NCBI GenBank assembly: GCA_029204225.1 | Contig: CM055092.1 | Location: 44,824,087 to 44,888,086 of the forward strand | Length of the DNA: 64,000 nt | Direction: 5' to 3' | Source of the DNA: Diphasiastrum complanatum | Taxonomy: Eukaryota > Streptophyta > Lycopodiopsida > Lycopodiales > Lycopodiaceae | Shown here: positions 1 through 10,020 of the stretch, piece by piece | How the letters are laid out: each line of letters starts with the position of its first letter | Position numbering within the stretch: the first letter of the stretch is position 1 | Made by a program: the position numbers and the translations under genes | The notes under the pieces: generated by a model | What the model was told of the DNA's origin: nothing | Databases searched by the model: none | The model's input: the letters and a program-made list of their open reading frames with translations, nothing else

Positions 1-193
1 TTCTAGGCTAGAAAGTTAGATCCTGAAGAATCAAGCCTTTGTGCAGATCTTGCTCTGCATGCTGCTGATTGAAACCATTGCTTCTTGGAGTCTGTTCCCT
101 TGTTGATGGTTGTTTGTTTGAATGCTTGGCCTTCTGGATCTGCTAGCTTCTTGGCTATGATAGAATATGACAGGATGATAGGCTCTGATACCA
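1..193 (-). pseudogene. Copia gag N-terminal fragment (runs off the window)
   Basis: The minus strand reads in frame from the primer-binding site (AGCCTATCATCC...) towards a Copia-type gag start. It ends at DSSGSNFLA followed by TAG, where Copia gag proteins normally continue FLAWK, so the conserved Trp codon looks like a TGG-to-TAG nonsense change. There is no clear ATG at the start; the frame begins inside the primer site. The rest of the element lies left of the window. The related motif DGSNFLAWKVK is seen at about 40.06 kb. Family assignment rests on this short motif and on the adjacent primer site and LTR. Confidence 0.5.
182..193 (-). promoter_or_regulatory. Primer-binding site, tRNA-iMet type
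   Basis: The plus strand reads gctctgatacca, the reverse complement of TGGTATCAGAGC, the usual Copia primer site that pairs with initiator tRNA-Met. It marks a minus-strand element whose 5' LTR lies to the right. Confidence 0.75.
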
Positions 194-194
194 C

Positions 195-846
195 TGATGA
201 GAATCAGTCACGAAGCTTTCACGAAGGAACCACAATCCTCTGACAATTCGAATGGAGTTCAGATGCGATCGTTGGACACTGCCAACTGAATCACTCCTAC
301 AGTCCTCCAGAATGTAGTCAGGCACTGTTGATCTGCGTTTCTAAAATTAATCCAGCATTCAACATAGTTTCAACCAAGGTGCAAAATTCAAATGAACAAG
401 AAAAAACTCAGACACACGATTAACAGCAGACACATTTGTATTTGAGATCAGACACAACAAGAAAATCATCTATATTGATCTTTCTATGATTTTTTCAAGC
501 ACTGCTTGCAAATCCACGCAGTGCGTTGGCATGGGAGAAACACGGTTCTCTCACGAGTAACTGTCTCACTTTATTAGCGGACAGTTGGATCTCTATGGAT
601 CCTGATCACAAAACTCGTCTCGCACATAGGCGGACTTGTTGTCTATATTTCGTTTTGATGCTTACTAGCATCAGACTACTACATTACACTGTTTGTGTAT
701 TCTGTTGATTTATATGTCAAGTATCAGCCAGTAAGTATAGTCGCTCTATGTAAATCTAAGATTAGAGTGATTAAGCATCTACAACTAATCAGGAAATTAC
801 AAGAGTGGCAGATTAGCCACGACCTAGGGAGTATCTGTTGACGTCA
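195..846 (-). mobile_element. Copia 5' LTR
   Basis: The LTR is placed between the primer site and a TGA...TCA inverted terminus. On the minus strand it starts TGACGTCAACAG and ends CTCATCA, one base before the primer site. The inner boundary is firm because of the primer site. The outer boundary at 846 is inferred from the terminal TG/CA only; the second LTR is outside the window. No coding potential is visible. Confidence 0.45.
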
Positions 847-1246
847 TGCCATCAGATCAGATTTCTGTACTTATGGGTACTTGCGTGATCTTTGTTGGTA
901 CTCTTTGGAGCGTGAGGGCAAAATGGGTCTCGCGACATTTTTCGTGTCGCTTTGTTAGTTTCATCTCCGTCGTTGGTTCTATTTCCATCGTTGGTTTTGT
1001 TTTGCTCGTCCGCCTTTCTCTCGTATTGGACAACAAAAGATTCTCGTGCCAGACCGCAAAAGATTCTTGTTTGTGAATCTTTCGTGTTTGCGAACCGTTC
1101 ATCTTTGTCTCCTTTGACTTTCGTGTTCACGAAACTTTTCGTGTTTTGTGTCTCCTAACTTTCGTGTTCGCGAACATCTTCGTCAGGCTGAGGGTTGAAA
1201 GCTAGCAAGGCTTTGTAAACATAAATGTTTTGTTTCTTCAAAATTT
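847..1246. repeat. Unassigned stretch with repeated TTTCGTG/CGCGAA motif
   Basis: No gene is recognised. Between about 1020 and 1185 the string CTTTCGTGTTYGCGAA and shorter versions recur (for example near 1080, 1128, 1157), each a near-palindrome around a TTCG/CGAA core. The overlapping open frames in this stretch look like by-products of this low-complexity motif. Confidence 0.4.
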
Positions 1247-1594
1247 TTAAGATCTCAATAAGTCTAAGAACGACCTATTACAGTACCAAAGATAAGGACC
1301 TACCTTCCTTTTGATGGATTGAAAACTATTCCTTGTTGTAGACTCCACAAATTGAGTAGCATCAATATGATGAGAGTGCAAAATACCTGTTATTTTGATC
1401 CAATTGATAAGAGATGACCACAACTCAGATTTTGAAGCTAAAAAACCTGTAAATAAAAAACCATTAGATCCCTCTTCACTCAAATTGATCAAGAATTGAA
1501 GGTACTACTCATGATTATGTCTAGATAGCAATCAATGCCTGAATTGCATCAAAATCTATGATTCTAGCATGAAGTGAAGCTCATTTCTTGGAAT
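1247..1594 (-). mobile_element. Internal fragment of a minus-strand LTR element
   Basis: This lies just inside the primer-binding site at 1595-1607, so it is leader or gag-region sequence of that element. An 81-codon open frame (minus) is present, but I cannot match it to a gag domain. The element is cut short on the left. Confidence 0.4.
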
Positions 1595-1607
1595 GGCTCT
1601 GATACCA
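1595..1607 (-). promoter_or_regulatory. Primer-binding site, tRNA-iMet type
   Basis: The plus strand reads ggctctgatacca, so the minus strand reads TGGTATCAGAGCC immediately next to the LTR end TTTTTATCA. Confidence 0.75.
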
Positions 1608-2012
1608 TGATAAAAATGCAGCAAAATAATCCCATTTGATCATAGAAATGATGGAGAAAGCACCTACTTAAGATCCAAACAAGATCTAGAAGCTAGATTA
1701 CTAATCAATGCATTGATTCCTAGCTTATCTTGGCTTGAACTCCATGAATTAGCTCCAAAACTCTTCACACATGTGAAAGTAAGGCCTACTGCTGCCTGTG
1801 TACTGTACTTGCGAATCCAAACTCATTCAATCATCACAAAAAACCATATGCCAATAGCATTCATCAATCAAATCATAGACTCAAACTAGTCAAGAAGGAA
1901 AATCTTGATTTTGATCATCATTGGATGGAAATCCCATCACATATTTATATACGTAAAGCTCGGATCTGAGCATATTAGGGCTTCTTGTATTCATCATAAC
2001 TTAACCCTAACA
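1608..2012 (-). mobile_element. Copia 5' LTR (about 405 bp)
   Basis: On the minus strand the LTR runs from TGTTAGGGTTAAG to TGCATTTTTATCA, abutting the primer site. A TATA-like AT-rich stretch (tatttatatac on plus) lies near 1939-1950, on the correct side for a minus-strand promoter. The palindrome TTCACACATGTGAA sits at 1764-1777, a motif type shared with other LTRs here. The outer end is inferred from the TG/CA rule. Confidence 0.55.
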
Positions 2013-2018
2013 TCTAAC

Positions 2019-3192
2019 CTAAAGATCCACTTCATTAACCCTATTTAGGATCAATGCCTCGAGATCCAAAAACAATGAGAAAAATGCTATTTTTAGCTCC
2101 GACTTTTTCTCTACCCTATCTATGCACTCTTTGGACATATCCCAAAAGTACCATTCCAAAGCTAGGTTAATGATTTGATGTGAGGTGGCTTTCAAATCAA
2201 GTACTACTTCTCGAATTGAATTAGATGAACAACATAGATCAGCACTAACATACACTACTGAGTTCCTTATTGCCCTATCTTCTGCTGCTCTGCTTTGTCT
2301 TCGACATAGTTTGAATCTGAAGGTTCGCTTCGATTCTGCTCCTTTTTGTTTTGCGATTCTGATAACAGTCTCATGACCCCATTTATGACAATGAATGCAT
2401 TCAATCTTTGCATTTAACCAACACTTTTCTTTTGTGTGACATGATCTTCTACATTTGTTGCAGATCTTCTTATCACCAAAATTTTTCTGTTGTTTACCAG
2501 ATTGTTGTTCATTTGTCTTAGACTCATTCCTTTTAGATGACTCCCTCTTAAACTTAGAATTCCTAGAAGATTTATTCTTCTGAGAAAATAGAGTATTTTT
2601 GGAATCACCGTTATTGTCATAGTGTTCATGAGCTTCTATTTCGTCTTTAACTCCGTCTATTGCCTTTTGAAGTGTCATTGTCGCATCTTTTGCCAATAAG
2701 ATTTGAGTTGTGTGGAATGACCTGGGTAGGATCGAAGAAAATAACTAAGCTGTTTTTCCTTTGTAATTGTATTTTTTGCACCAGAATTCTGTAAGGAAAC
2801 AAATAGACCTTTAATCTTTTGCACGAATGTGTTCAAGTCTTTCTCGTCCCACTGTAGGTAAGTTAATTGGTCTTCCAAGAACATGATCTAATTACGAGAT
2901 CGAGTCTCATTCTTGGTTTGCAATTCTTCCCATAAATCTTTTGCGTTCGAAATTGATGTAAGATCTAGCATTATATTGTCATGCACTGAAGACGCAATAA
3001 TTGCAATAGCCTTGTCATTTTTCAAACTCCATTTTTGAAGTTCATTGCCAGGAGTAGCTACTGGCTTCTCCTCAATTCATAAACCTTCACCCTTCAATAA
3101 GAGTGAAGTCTTTAATTTCCAAATCAAGTAGTTTGAACCTTCTCGATCCAAGATCGTGGTGATCTTCGCTTGAATATTGATGATCGACGACA
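2019..3192 (-). pseudogene. Copia gag-protease, broken
   Basis: Reading leftwards from the ATG at 3192, the translation begins MSSIINIQAKITTILDREGS followed by the gag signature NYLIWKLKTSLLLKGEG. Stops follow (after GEGL and after ETRSRN), then the UBN2-like gag middle (2675-2884). The frame at 2019-2696 holds a CX2CX4HX4C zinc knuckle (CNKCRRSCHTKEKC), a second weaker knuckle (CIHCHKWGH), and a degraded protease site reading LDLKATSH where an active Copia protease has DSGATSH. The frame ends at 2019, near the neighbouring LTR. The gag is non-functional as it stands; integrase and RT are missing. Confidence 0.8.
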
Positions 3193-3327
3193 TCTTCTAA
3201 TTTTTTGAATCACTCCAGATAGCGGCTTTGCTGATGGATGTATAAAGAATGCTAAGAGGGATACGAAAATAGTATTGTATCGATTCTGGTTCATTCTGAT
3301 ATAACTATATCAGTTTTAAACCTTGTT

Positions 3328-3339
3328 GCTCTGATACCA
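3328..3339 (-). promoter_or_regulatory. Primer-binding site, tRNA-iMet type
   Basis: gctctgatacca on the plus strand; it lies 136 bases upstream (in minus sense) of the gag ATG at 3192, as expected for a Copia leader. Confidence 0.8.
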
Positions 3340-3340
3340 C

Positions 3341-3688
3341 TGTAAGAAAAATAGTAATTATTCTTCCATAGAGAACACGATTAAAGTTCGAATAAGTTAA
3401 ACAATATCTGATCTATGTACTAATAGAATAGTTTTTGCTTTCATTGAATTTGCGTGCGGAAATAATATGCGAAATTAAGAGACAACTTAAGACAATTTTA
3501 GACAATAAGAAACTATTGATCAAAAACGAATTTTTATAACTCTGAATTTAAATCAGTATACATCTCTTGCTATCTTATCTCGCTGTTGTGTCTCTAATTG
3601 AATGAGTTGGTTGCACATGTATTTATATTGCTACATGACAGGTCTTTTGGCCTTTGATATTATGTAACAGTAGATCTGACCGTTTACA
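3341..3688 (-). mobile_element. Copia 5' LTR (about 348 bp)
   Basis: Termini match as inverted repeats: minus start TGTAAACGG, minus end TTTTTCTTACA (TGTAA/TTACA). A TATA-like GCAATATAAATA (minus) is present near 3623-3634. This LTR belongs with the gag-protease remnant at 2019-3192. Confidence 0.6.
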
Positions 3689-4277
3689 ATAATTGATATT
3701 CTGGTAGACACTTTGTTTCCAGGGCCAAATAAATTTTGTTCATGAATATTTGTATTAATCCAGTAGTCAAGTACTAATTTTACAAATTTTGTACTATCTA
3801 TTTTTGTGTTGGTAAAACTCTAGAATACAGAAGAATGGTACTACAATAACTTATCGTGTACCAATTCTGATCCTCCTAACTACCTAATTAGGTTCTTTTA
3901 TAGCTTATGCACATATTCCTGATAAGCTTCGAAAGGAGCTTGACGAGAAGGTCAAATTAGGATACCTCATCTCATTTTTATTTTAGAACCATATTTACAC
4001 ATAAAACTATTAAATTAGGTACTTTTTCTTTAGATTTATTTGTGTTTGCAGCTCACATACAATTCTTTGTGGTCTTTTCGGTACTATTTTAGTGTTGTTT
4101 ATTAATTGGTGGAATCTAAGCTTTAGTTACTACCAATTTTACAAGATTTGTACTATTTTTGTAATGTTTAGGTGTTTCTAAAACTTTTGAGTACCAAAGA
4201 TTGGTACTATTTGAACCTATCGTGTAACAATTTTGATCCTCCAGACTACCAATTAAGGTTCTTTTACTTTCTGCATG
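3689..4277. repeat. Dispersed ~140-bp repeat, two copies
   Basis: Two diverged copies of one unit are seen at about 3765-3905 and 4123-4272. Both read roughly TACTAATTTTACAAATTTTG, then GTACTATTTTTGT, then TATCGTGTAACAATTYTGATCCT and a final TTAGGTTCTTTTA. A third copy is at 10165-10310 and an inverted copy at 11565-11660. This was originally continuous with the sequence now at 9787 onward, before the LTR element 4283-9781 inserted. No coding potential. Confidence 0.6.
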
Positions 4278-4282
4278 TGTAG
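4278..4282 (+). other. Target-site duplication, left
   Basis: TGTAG directly before the 5' LTR, matched by TGTAG at 9782-9786 directly after the 3' LTR. A perfect 5-bp duplication is typical of Copia and Gypsy insertion. Confidence 0.85.
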
Positions 4283-5115
4283 TGTTAAAATTGGCAAAAG
4301 CTAACTTGATCAAATCTTGTAAATACCATTATGAGTAATACATATCATCATTAGACATGTGTGGAGACTGTTCCCACATGTGAAATAAATGCATTTATCA
4401 TTTAGATGAGTCATATAGGTTGTACCTACCATTTCATTTGAGATCTACTGGCTAAAATGGCCAAAATCTTGTTTTCTAGCTATATGCCACTTGGCATCAT
4501 TTTATTGGTAGGAAAAGCTATTTGACATGGATAGGAGTGATCTCACACGTGCCAAGGACTTCTCACATGTGTGAAAACATCAGTAGTAGGTGAGATCCAA
4601 CTTGTAGTAGATATTTGTGCAAGTCCCTATAAATTAGGAAAATTGCCTAAAATCATAAGTTAGGAAACTTGGTCCATTGCCATATTGATGATTATTGGTG
4701 GATCCTTTGATGAGTAGGCACTCTCACACGTGCCAAATCAGCTGAGTAAGCATCAGCTCTTGTGTATATATGGTGGCTCATTTGGCCATAATTGACAAGA
4801 AACCTAAATCTTGGTTTTGGTGCATTTCTTGAGTAATCTCCATTTGTCTTGTGATTTTATGCTTCTAATGGTTTCTAAGCTTAGTGTACTTCATTATTTG
4901 CTGGTAGTTTGTACTCTGACAGGTCTTCACACGTGTGAAACCAGAGAGTACAAGTTTTGGTCATATTTGATTGTTCTTGTTAGATTTGTTGATGTAGATT
5001 TGATCTAGTGCTATCTAATCTTGTGTAGCTTGGTAGATCAATCTAATCTAACACCCAATCACACTTGTGGATCTGATTTGGATCCATTCTTGGTCCTTTT
5101 TGCTGTACTTTGACA
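4283..5115 (+). repeat. 5' LTR (833 bp)
   Basis: Begins TGTTAAAATTGGC and ends CTGTACTTTGACA, directly before the primer site. It holds several CACRTG palindromes: near 4369, 4543, 4563, 4728, and a perfect 14-bp TTCACACGTGTGAA at 4926-4939. A TATA-like TGTATATATGG is at about 4762-4772. Confidence 0.9.
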
Positions 5116-5128
5116 TGGTATCAGAGCC
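5116..5128 (+). promoter_or_regulatory. Primer-binding site, tRNA-iMet type
   Basis: TGGTATCAGAGCC begins on the base after the 5' LTR end. Confidence 0.9.
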
Positions 5129-6958
5129 AAGTACAAGTGCATTTAAGGCATTGATCTAAACTATACCCAAATTGGCAAGTTTTTGGAAACAAGCTAATAT
5201 TGAGGTAGTGAGGTTGAATGGATAGCTAGAACCATCATATTTGTACCAAATCTTGCTGTGGGCTGAAGGTGTACTTTCCACACATGTGGGGCTGTACAGG
5301 ACCTATTTTTGACAATAAAATTCAGTTTGGTGCATTTTGAGCTTCATACACCCAATTTTGAGTCAATTTAGTGCATTTTTCAAGCTTTCATTTCCATTGT
5401 TTCTATTCCATTGATTTGTTACTTGGTTTAGATCAATCATATAGATGGATTAAAGCTTGTTTACAGTACATTGAAGTTGATTCTCTGATTTTTTGAGTGT
5501 ACATTGAAGTTGAGAGAGAAAGAGTGCTATAAACCAAAGATTAAGGAGTGATTTGCAAGGGGAGTGATTGAAATTCATTATACCTTCATTCTAGATTTGT
5601 TCAAGAGTGAAAGGGCCGAGTCTAGAAGCATCTAAATGCTAGAGACACTCTTGGATCAGTCCTCCAAGTGAAATCTTAGTGAATTTCTAAAGCACAAATA
5701 CTCATAAAGGCAAAATCTACCTATGTGATGAGAATTGTTGGCAAGTACTAGGAGAAAAATTTGAGATCCAAATCACATTGTTCACCCCTACTCAAGTGTG
5801 TGAGTGTGTTTTTTGGCTTGAGTTGAATTCATAAAGGTGAGTGAGGCATATGTGTTGTATTTGATCCAAAATTTCCAAGAGATCCTTCCTTTGTAGAGGG
5901 CAAGAACTAGTAACTCAATTCTTGACTTTGGTGGAATATTTGTCTTCTTCATTGTGATCAAATCTTGCTAAGTGGCATTAGCTCTTTGTAAGCACATATC
6001 TTAGTGAGAGAGAAGTATCACATTTCTGGGAATTTGAATTTCATTCCAACTCTAAAGAGGTAGAGTCATTGGTACTTGGTGGAGTCCAATAGGGGTGAAT
6101 GAATTCAATTTTTTGAGCAAAATTTTGACATTATATGTATGAAACTCAAATAAGTTCTATTCAACTTTCTTTGTGAGAGTGTGAGGGTCAAGTTGTGATC
6201 CCATTGGGAGTCTAGAACATGGAGGAGTCCATATTTGAGTGTTCATGCATGGTTGGGATCTTTGTGAATATCTAGATGTCTAAATTTTAAGCTTGGTGAA
6301 AAATTATTGACATAATTTGTTATCAAACCATTTCATGTCCATTCCAGATCTCAAGAGTGAGATTCTTTGGGTCAAGAAGGATTCCAAAAGGGGTGATTGG
6401 ATCTGATCTTTGTGTGTTTGAATCAAGTATACATGTCAAGTTTTTGTGATCTAGTGTAGATCCTTTCTTGTGAAAATTAGTGGTTTAATTTGTTGTCAAA
6501 TCAAATCAAATTCAATCCAAATCTCAAGAGTGAGATTATTTGGGTCAAGAGTGAATCCAAAAGGAGTGACTGAGTTTGATTTTCAAGTATTTGAAACAAA
6601 ACCCATACTTTGTTCAAGAATCTCAAAAGTTGAGAGAACTAGTCAAGAGAAAAGGAAAATCTAGGAGTCAAATCTTTTCAAATCCATTCCAACTCTCAAG
6701 AGAAAGATTCATTGGTATTTGTTGAGTCCAATAGGGGTGTTTGGATCTGATATTTGTGATTTGATAGAGTGCTTTTGTCTTAGTGATCAAAACAAAGATT
6801 AGTTTCCAATTGAGTAGGTTGAAAGAGATATGATTCAAAATTTGTGGTCTAGATCTTGTGTAGATCCTTCTAGATTGTTGAATGTGTTCAAATCTAGTTT
6901 CTTGAGAGTCACAAATTACATTATGAAAAGTCATATCACTAGGTTTTACTTCCTCATC
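5129..6958 (+). repeat. Long leader with ~172-bp tandem repeats
   Basis: About 1.8 kb of untranslated sequence separates primer site and ORF, long for a Copia element. From about 6030 to 6830 a unit recurs: 'CAATCCAAATCTCAAGAG' followed by 'GGGTCAAGA', 'ATTCCAAAAGGGGTG' and 'GGATCTGATCTTTGTG' variants. The anchor TCAAGAG falls at 6351, 6524 and 6696 (spacing 173 and 172), with older copies near 6051 and about 6180. No convincing ORF is present before 6959. Confidence 0.65.
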
Positions 6959-8800
6959 ATGGCATCAATAGGTGGAAACCTATTGGAGGCAAGTAAGGAT
7001 CCTAAATGCAACCTTTGTGGCAAGAGAGATCATTTTGTCTCAAGATGCTACAAAATGAAGACCAATCCATCCAAGGAGAACCAAAGCAAGGGGGCTGAGG
7101 TGAAGGATGGAGCTTCAATTTCCAAGTGCAAAGGAAAGAAGGACAAATCCAAGGAAAGGTGTTTCCTTTGTGGAAAGATGCATGAGGCTTGGAGTCTCAC
7201 AAGGACTTACAAGATTTGTCTTCAAAAGTCCATCATCACACATTTCAAACCTTTAGAAGTTTTTCATTTGGAAGTGCATTGTTTGGTTCAAGATGCAAAG
7301 ATAAATCTCACTTTCATTAATGTCACTTGGATTTATTTCATGTCCTTGGAAAGCATTTTGCTTAGAACTTTAGAAAAGTTCAAATTTATTGTTATGATCC
7401 AAGAGAAACCAAGAAAGATTGAGGAGCAATCACAAAATGAAAATAGTTTCATTTATGCTCTCATGAAATCTTATGAAGAACTATTCTGCTTTGAAGAGAT
7501 TTTTGTATCTCAAAGGTGGATTAAGGCAATACTAGTTGAGTGTGATGCCTTAATAGATAGCAAAGCATGTTTTCCTTGTAAACTTACATTGAATATGAAG
7601 TCAAGGAAATGGAAATGTCTTCATGATGTATTTTTTGTTGGTTTCAATAAGATCATGAATGATGTGTTCATTCATAATGTTGAAGATTGTAAATTTTCAA
7701 TTTTAAAGGCAAGTTGTAAATCTCTTATGAGAATAAGTGAAGCATCCAAAGTGGACACTTATATCCATAAGAAAGTAGTTAGCCTTATTGAGATGGAAAT
7801 ACTTCTTGATTTCAATATTAGAAAAATCAAGCCAAGTTGTGGTGATTTTTGGACTTATGTTTCTAGCATAAGTAATGTCGATGATCATATGAAGTGCACA
7901 TTATATGATCATGTTTGTTGTGATCATTTTGAGACATGGAGGTCTTGGATTTCCATCAAGGAGGAGCACCAAGAAGTTGATCTTGAGGAGTCATCTCCAG
8001 GTTCAAGTGTGCCAAGGATTGAGGAGGAGAGTCCTTCTCAAGTTATGATTCCAAGAAGAATATCAAGAGACATGGTTGAGCTCATATGGCTCACATTTCA
8101 AGGGAAAGAGGAGCACATTTCAAGTAGTATACATCTCATGCTTGTTTCTCTTATGTCATTTGGTGAATCAATCTTTAGTGAGACTTTTGCATCTTAAAGT
8201 TGGAGTAAAGCCATACTAGTTGAGTATGATGTCTCTATTGAGAACATAGTTGATGTTCTTAATGATTTGAAACTGATTTTAGATCAATTAGAAAGCAAAT
8301 GGTTATTTCTTCAAATGTACGCTCTTGAGTCTTGCAAGAGCAAGAGTGATTTGTCCACTCATAGTGTGAAAAATTGTCTTTTTTCATGTATTGAGGCAAA
8401 TTGTAAACTCTTTATGAGAGAAAGTGAATCATCCTCTAAGGAAACTTATCTCCATAATGAAGTATCTAGCCTCATTAGATCTGAGATTAGCATGGAAACC
8501 AAGCATGAAGATATGATACAAACTCTTTGTTATTATAGCATGCATAGTCTTGCCAATGTTGATGAGCCTAATCCTCGAGATCTTGGTAACATGATGTTGG
8601 ATCTTTGTGATCCTCATGAGTCAAGAAGGACTCTTTATTTTCTCATGGAGTTGCAGCTATTTTCAAGGAGGAGGAGCTTTTGGATCAACCATATGCTTCA
8701 AGGATGGAACAAATCAATGAAAGAGGTGCTAGGATGGTGCAAAGCTCTCAAGTTCATCAAAAAAGTCAACATCAAAGAGGCATTATCATGGATACGGTGA
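6959..8800 (+). CDS. Mini-gag plus two RT-derived modules (one internal stop)
   Basis: The chosen ATG gives MASIGGNLLEAS, matching the start of the gag at 52191 (MSSMGGYLMESS). The frame stays open for 614 codons except one TAA at 8195-8197, where the parallel earlier repeat has CAA, so a single C-to-T change explains it. Residues about 16-29 form a CX2CX4HX4C knuckle (CNLCGKRDHFVSRC); a second at about 68 is broken (CFLCGKMHEA). Two modules follow, at about residues 170-310 and 364-560. Each resembles the integrase-RT linker and RT start of the Copia polyprotein in this window: FEE...W..A..V..DAL in module 1, and RRxSR, LTF, W, then LxxKW[IL][YF]xxxY in module 2. Later comes SEASKVDTYIH, which lines up with the conserved LASKxDWxLH stretch of Copia RTs, but the catalytic Asp that should follow is absent. 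Gag RNA binding is likely; RT activity is not. The role of the modules is unknown. Confidence 0.6.
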
Positions 8801-8923
8801 TTTCGGATCGACAAGCTCATTGGCTGATCTTCACACCTTTGAACTAGCAAGGATTCATATTTGAAGACCAATTCATCCTATGGAGTCAATCTCAATATCA
8901 TCATATTTTTATCAAGTTAGTTT

Positions 8924-8933
8924 TGAGGAGGAG
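8924..8933 (+). promoter_or_regulatory. Polypurine tract
   Basis: GAGGAGGAG directly before the 3' LTR TGTT; expected plus-strand primer for reverse transcription. Confidence 0.75.
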
Positions 8934-9781
8934 TGTTAAAATTGGCAAAAGCTAACTTGATCAAATCTTGTAAATACCATTATGAGTAGTACATATCATC
9001 ATTAGACATGTGTGGAGCCTACTCCCACATGTGAAATAAATGCATTTATTATTTAGATGATTCATATAGGTTGTACCTACCATTTCATTTGAGATCTAGT
9101 GGCTGAAATGGCCAAAATCTTGTTTTCTAGCTATATGCCACTTGGCATCATTTTATTGGTAGGAAAAGCTATTTCACATGGATAGGAGTGATCTCACACG
9201 TGCCAAGGACTGCTCAAATGTGTGAAAACATCAGTAGTAGGTGAGATTCAACTTGTAGTAGATATTTGTGCAAGTCCCTATAAATTAGGAAAATTGCCTA
9301 AAATCAAGGGAGGTGGCTATAAGTTAGGAAACTTGGTCCATGTGCCATATTGATGATTATTGGTGGATCCTTTGATGAGTAGGCACTCTCACACATGCCA
9401 AATCAGCTGAGTGCATCAGCTCTTGTGTATATATGGTGGTTCATTTGGCCATAATTGACAAGAAAGCTAGAGTCTTGGTTTTGGTGCATTTCTTGAGTAA
9501 TCTCTCCATTTCTCTTGTGATTTTATGCTTCTAATGGTTTCTAAGCTTAGTGTACTTCATTATTTGCTAGTAGTCCGTACTCTGACAGGTCTTCACACGT
9601 GTGAAACCAGCAAGTACAAGTTTTAATCATATTTGATTGTTCTTGTTAGATTTGTTGATGTAGATTTGATCTAGTGCTATCTAATCTTGTGTAGATTGCT
9701 AGATCAATCTAATCTAACACCCAATCACACTTGTGGATCTGATTTGGATCCATTCTTGGTCCTTTTTGCTGTACTTTGACA
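8934..9781 (+). repeat. 3' LTR (848 bp)
   Basis: Begins TGTTAAAATTGGC and ends CTTTGACA like the 5' copy. The palindrome TTCACACGTGTGAA is at 9592-9605, 176 bases before the LTR end, exactly as in the 5' LTR. Followed by the TGTAG duplication at 9782-9786. Confidence 0.9.
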
Positions 9782-9786
9782 TGTAG

Positions 9787-10020
9787 TACTTTGGTACTAT
9801 GAGATGCTTTGGTATTTTGGTACTACCTTTATATGATGCTTTGGTACTACATGTAGCTACTTTCTACCTTCCTGGTACTAACTGTGTATGATACTTTGGT
9901 ACTACCTGTATATAATGCTTTGGTACTACCTGCAGGTACTTTCTATCTTCTTGGTACTACCTGTGTATTATGATACTTTGGTACTACTTGTGTATGATGC
10001 TTTGGTACTACCTGTAACAC
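9787..10020 (+). repeat. Minisatellite, ~24-bp GGTACTACCTG unit
   Basis: Repeated variants of GATGCTTTGGTACTACCTGT(ATAT), about seven to nine degenerate copies. It merges into the left arm of the fold-back element; a short version is present in the right arm near 11820-11855. Confidence 0.6.

Larger units (their letters stand above)
4283..9781 (+). mobile_element. Complete non-autonomous LTR retrotransposon
   Basis: A full element of 5499 bp: 5' LTR, initiator-Met primer site, long leader, one long ORF, purine tract, 3' LTR, and the same 5-bp flanking duplication on both sides. The two LTRs are close to identical apart from small indels (for example about 17 bases in the 3' copy near 9306). 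It lacks protease and a recognisable integrase or active RT, so it must depend on an autonomous partner. The gag resembles that of the Copia element at 49.5-52.2 kb, and a relative with the same odd 3' coding region is at 61.6-64.0 kb. Confidence 0.85.

Noticed and set aside
7860-7900. NVDD at about 7878 as the RT catalytic YVDD motif
   Set aside because: It is only about 40 residues from the SKxDxxxH stretch, too close for a Copia RT, and the related modules read NVDE and NLDD.
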